A stretch of 7,421 nucleotides of DNA from Candidatus Bathyarchaeota archaeon (GTDB lineage: Archaea; Thermoproteota; Bathyarchaeia; 40CM-2-53-6; RBG-13-38-9). Positions 5,251-7,421 of this stretch are shown here, piece after piece; positions within the stretch are counted from its first letter, which is position 1, and each line of letters starts with the position of its first letter. The position numbers were made by a program, and so were the translations under genes. Under the pieces are notes generated by a model. It worked only from the letters and a program-made list of their open reading frames with translations, had not been told where the DNA came from and did no database searches. The DNA is taken from assembly GCA_023144075.1 (NCBI GenBank), contig JAGLGJ010000051.1, forward strand, positions 1-7,421, in the 5' to 3' direction.

Positions 5251-5278
5251 AATTAGGGTTACGAAATGAACCCTAATT
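5251..5278. repeat. perfect 10-bp inverted repeat, likely 3'-end hairpin
   Basis: AATTAGGGTT (5251-5260) and AACCCTAATT (5269-5278) are perfect reverse complements around an 8-nt loop. It lies between two convergent genes, 25 nt past the stop of the minus-strand gene and ahead of that strand's oligo-T run. A 3'-end stabilising or termination hairpin is the simplest reading. Confidence 0.6.
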
Positions 5279-5303
5279 GCTATAATAGTCGTTTTAGGCA
5301 ATT

Positions 5304-5750
5304 CTAGTTTGGAAAATACCCACTGTAGGCGAGATGATCTTGGAATTCTGGGGCGTCGGGTCTATAGATATAGATGTTCAGCAAGCGCATTGAAGAGTCT
5401 TCTCGTATTTCGATATCGTAATCCTGCGTATACCTTGAGTAACTTGCTGTGACAGTATAATTCCCTGGCGGTAAGTAGATCTTATAGCCACCTATTCCAG
5501 TGGTATGTAATACTTTTGTCAAATTTCCATCTGCGCTTTCGACCGTTATTGTGGCCCAAGGAGCTACTTGTACAACATGTCTTATCTGTATGTAGGCGTT
5601 ACCAACTAACCATCCACCATATTTTATCGGTGTACCACTGTAACCATAGCTATAATTGGAGTAACGTGCGACAGCCATTGAAGGTAGGAACATAGCGAAA
5701 TACATAGTCAATATTAGCAGTGCACAAACAAACAATTTATTCTTCATCAT
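5304..5750 (-). CDS. secreted small protein with carboxypeptidase-regulatory/PEGA-like beta domain
   Basis: The 148-residue protein starts with a Sec-type signal peptide: MMKNK, a hydrophobic core at about 6-22, and likely cleavage after AVA near residue 28. The next region is Tyr-rich (RYSNYSYGYSG). Residues about 66-118 (ATITVESADGNLTKVLHT, then GIGGYKIYLPPGNYTVTASY and YDIEIRE) match the pattern of carboxypeptidase regulatory-like or PEGA beta-sandwich domains, with the typical LPPGNYTVTA turn. Such domains occur on cell-surface proteins; no catalytic residues are evident. Two ATG codons stand side by side. The GAGGTG site is only 2 nt from the first but 5 nt from the second, so the true start may be at 5747. 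Exact role unknown. Confidence 0.82.
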   Translation of the reverse strand: MMKNKLFVCALLILTMYFAMFLPSMAVARYSNYSYGYSGTPIKYGGWLVGNAYIQIRHVVQVAPWATITVESADGNLTKVLHTTGIGGYKIYLPPGNYTVTASYSRYTQDYDIEIREDSSMRLLNIYIYRPDAPEFQDHLAYSGYFPN

Positions 5751-5752
5751 TA

Positions 5753-5758
5753 CACCTC
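5753..5758 (-). promoter_or_regulatory. Shine-Dalgarno site bearing on the start of the secreted protein
   Basis: The minus strand reads GAGGTG, then TA and ATGATG. Spacing favours the second ATG (5747) over the first (5750), shortening the signal peptide by one Met. Confidence 0.5.
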
Positions 5759-5856
5759 TGCTTCCATTGGACTTGAAATCTCAACATATTCTTTCTTGTA
5801 CAGTTACGTCAATTGTAAGATTCAGTAATGTAAAGTTACAAACAAACCCGATTTTT

Positions 5857-6360
5857 CTAATGAATGTATGATTGACTAGTGTTTTCTAGATCCGGAAATA
5901 TTTTTGGCATTTCATCATTATGTTCATCTATGAATCTGCTTACTTGATTGTCAACTAAACCATTTACCACAAACTTAGTTGCGGGATGATTCTCTCCCAA
6001 TGTATTACTCGTGACCTTGTAAGATATCTCCTGTACCTGACGTTCATCTAGATGACCTAAAGAGTGAAGATACTCATGAAGAAGGATTGTAAATATGTAA
6101 GAATTGATTTCTCTAAATGTCTTGCCGGACTTTATTACTGCACCCAGAAGACGACGATTCAGAACAATGGAATTAGATCCAATCTCATGATAGGCCCCAA
6201 TTTTTTCGGGTAAGCTCGCCAATACTAGCATTAATCCTACTCTAGCTTCGTTAACGATTTTTTTGACAGCTTTCTTTACGAGACTAAAAATCTCTTGAAA
6301 GTCTTTGCTCTTATCGAGCATCTCAATATATTCTTGAGATCTGTTCACATGCTCAATCAA
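5857..6360 (-). CDS. small HExxH metalloprotease-like protein
   Basis: The 167-residue protein holds HEYLH (95-99) in LLHEYLHSLGHLDE, a zinc-peptidase helix where two His bind zinc and the Glu is catalytic. The following G-H-x-D-E (102-106) could supply the third ligand, in a metzincin-like HExxHxxGH layout. It lacks the full archaemetzincin signature, so the clan is uncertain. No signal peptide or clear membrane helix is seen; LMLVLASL (43-50) is a buried-strand candidate, so it is probably cytosolic. The length suggests a minimal catalytic domain. The substrate is unknown. The start is a TTG at 6360 preceded closely by an in-frame TGA; GTG at 6348 and ATG at 6321 are alternatives. A TATA-like stretch near 6383-6393 would allow a leaderless TTG start. 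Confidence 0.78.
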   Translation of the reverse strand: MIEHVNRSQEYIEMLDKSKDFQEIFSLVKKAVKKIVNEARVGLMLVLASLPEKIGAYHEIGSNSIVLNRRLLGAVIKSGKTFREINSYIFTILLHEYLHSLGHLDERQVQEISYKVTSNTLGENHPATKFVVNGLVDNQVSRFIDEHNDEMPKIFPDLENTSQSYIH

Positions 6361-6431
6361 ATCTAATCATCTAGAATTTTTTTTAGATATTTGTTAGAGT
6401 GAACTGTTAAATCCGCTATTTTCAAACAAAC

Positions 6432-6459
6432 ATCTTCTGTTACCTCAGGTAACAAAGAT
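6432..6459. repeat. long imperfect hairpin or palindrome between lipA and the metalloprotease gene
   Basis: The core is TGTTACC-TCA-GGTAACA (6438-6454). With one bulged C (6437) the stem continues TCTT/AAGA and A-T out to 6432/6459, about 12 bp in total. It lies 70 nt past the lipA stop and about 70 nt upstream of the metalloprotease start. It could be a lipA 3'-end hairpin, or an operator since the core is nearly palindromic. No oligo-T follows on the minus strand. Confidence 0.55.
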
Positions 6460-6528
6460 ACATATTAACTTATCTCATGCACATAATTTCTCAACTAAAA
6501 CTAAAGTTGAAAATGCTAAACGTGTTGT

Positions 6529-7421
6529 TTATTGTAATGGTAGTTCAGATGCATGATACGAGCTTCTCACTAGAGGCCCAGAAAAGATTTTTTTAAACCC
6601 AAGCTTTTCTGCTTCGATCTTGAAATAATTAAAGGTTTCAGGTTCGACATATTCCTCAACTGGAAGTTTGTTTCGATTAGGTTGCAAATACTGTCCGATT
6701 GTGATAATATCTACGTTTCTATCTTTTAGATCTTTGAGAGAGTCAAGTACTTCAAGTTTAGTCTCACCGATACCCACCATTAGAGAGGATTTCGTCCAGA
6801 TTCGATTATCCAATTTCTTAACTGTCTCAAGAACATTGAGCGAAGCCTCATAGCTAGCCCTTTGGTCTCTAACTTTTTTCTGCAATCTCTTAACAGTCTC
6901 GATATTATGCCCAATGACATTAGGTCGAGATGAGACAACACTTTTTAGTGGCTCAATTTTTCCTCCAAAATCTGGTATCAGAAGCTCAACTCTTGATTCT
7001 GGAGAGAGTTGCTTGACTGATGACACACACCTAGCGAAATGCTCTGCACCACCATCAGATAGATCATCCCTATCGACGGAGGTAATCACAACATATTTTA
7101 TTCCTAGCTTCTTCACTGCTTCAGCTAATCGTTCTGGCTCTTGTGGATCTAACAGTGCACCAATTTTTGAGCTCTTGACCGCACAAAAGCTACAGGATCG
7201 AGTACAGATATCACCTAAGACCATGAACGTTGCCGTTCTTCTGCTCCAACAATCTGCTGAATTTGGGCAATTTGCTTCTTCACAGACTGAGTGAAGTCCA
7301 TATGCTCGAAGGTTTCTTGCAATTTCAAAAAAATCTTCAGACTTCTGAATGCCAACTCTTAGCCAATCAGGCTTACGAATCTGTGATGAGCTTTTTCTCG
7401 GTGTAGATTTTTGAATATTTG
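6529..7421 (-). CDS. lipA: lipoyl synthase, N-terminus beyond the window
   Basis: This radical-SAM enzyme inserts two sulfurs into protein-bound octanoyl groups to make lipoate. The frame is open to the right edge, with 296 residues visible. Near the start RKPDWLRV is typical. CEEANCPNSADC (Cys at x4 and x5 spacing) binds the auxiliary 4Fe-4S cluster that is sacrificed as sulfur donor, and CTRSCSFC is the radical-SAM CxxxCxxC. Later come TSVDRDDLSDGGAEHF, GIGETKLEV, GQYLQPNRNKLPVEEY, and the C-terminal SGPLVRSSYHA, whose Ser is the fourth ligand of the auxiliary cluster. All hallmark residues are present, so it should be active. No ATG, GTG or TTG occurs in the visible N-terminal extension; an internal ATG at 7224 is not the start because it would drop the auxiliary Cys motif. 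Confidence 0.96.
   Translation of the reverse strand, partial: NIQKSTPRKSSSQIRKPDWLRVGIQKSEDFFEIARNLRAYGLHSVCEEANCPNSADCWSRRTATFMVLGDICTRSCSFCAVKSSKIGALLDPQEPERLAEAVKKLGIKYVVITSVDRDDLSDGGAEHFARCVSSVKQLSPESRVELLIPDFGGKIEPLKSVVSSRPNVIGHNIETVKRLQKKVRDQRASYEASLNVLETVKKLDNRIWTKSSLMVGIGETKLEVLDSLKDLKDRNVDIITIGQYLQPNRNKLPVEEYVEPETFNYFKIEAEKLGFKKIFSGPLVRSSYHASELPLQ

Noticed and set aside
6668..7294. Plus-strand frames opposite lipA
   Set aside because: lipA shows every family hallmark; these are its antisense shadows.
1..7421. CRISPR array, transposon, integrase or phage module
   Set aside because: There are no regularly spaced repeats, terminal inverted repeats with a transposase, or integrase-like proteins, despite four tRNA genes that could serve as integration sites.

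Overview
The window looks like an archaeal chromosome segment, A+T-rich outside the RNA genes. The evidence is four tRNA genes of archaeal type, three of them with introns whose junctions fold into bulge-helix-bulge (BHB) motifs, CCA encoded in three of the four, TATA-like boxes at leaderless spacing, and a geranylgeranyl-reductase-family flavoprotein of the kind that saturates archaeal lipids. Several tRNA introns outside position 37/38 would fit the TACK group (Thaumarchaeota/Crenarchaeota/Bathyarchaeota relatives), but I cannot place it more precisely.

Layout. Positions 1-54 (-) hold the start of a zinc-ribbon protein. At 259-369 (+) is tRNA-Thr(GGU) with a 13-nt anticodon-loop intron and a ~20-nt D-arm insert. 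Then come a geranylgeranyl reductase-family gene (450-1685, +) and rpiA, ribose-5-phosphate isomerase A (1791-2516, +). Converging on rpiA with a 19-nt gap is elongator tRNA-Met (2536-2672, -), which appears to contain three inserts (D arm, anticodon loop, T loop). An intron-less tRNA-Thr(UGU) lies at 2786-2862 (+). Next are a small cupin (2964-3335, -) and an unrecognised protein with a possible winged-helix plus nuclease-like fold (3396-4043, -). A 376-nt gene-free stretch leads to tRNA-Pro(UGG) with one intron (4420-4519, +). A single-pass membrane protein with a TTG start and strong Shine-Dalgarno site (4635-5180, +) ends tail-to-tail with a secreted beta-domain protein (5304-5750, -). A small zinc-metalloprotease-like protein (5857-6360, -) follows, and the window ends in lipA, lipoyl synthase (6529 to the right edge, -, 5' end missing).

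The genes do not form one pathway. They are mostly separately spaced housekeeping genes (lipid saturation, pentose phosphate, lipoate, translation) mixed with small envelope or orphan proteins. No CRISPR array, transposase, integrase or phage gene is visible. The unusual part is RNA processing: the reconstructed mature tRNAs become standard only when up to three short inserts are removed, and two tRNAs of different identity carry inserts of the same architecture at the same D-arm position.
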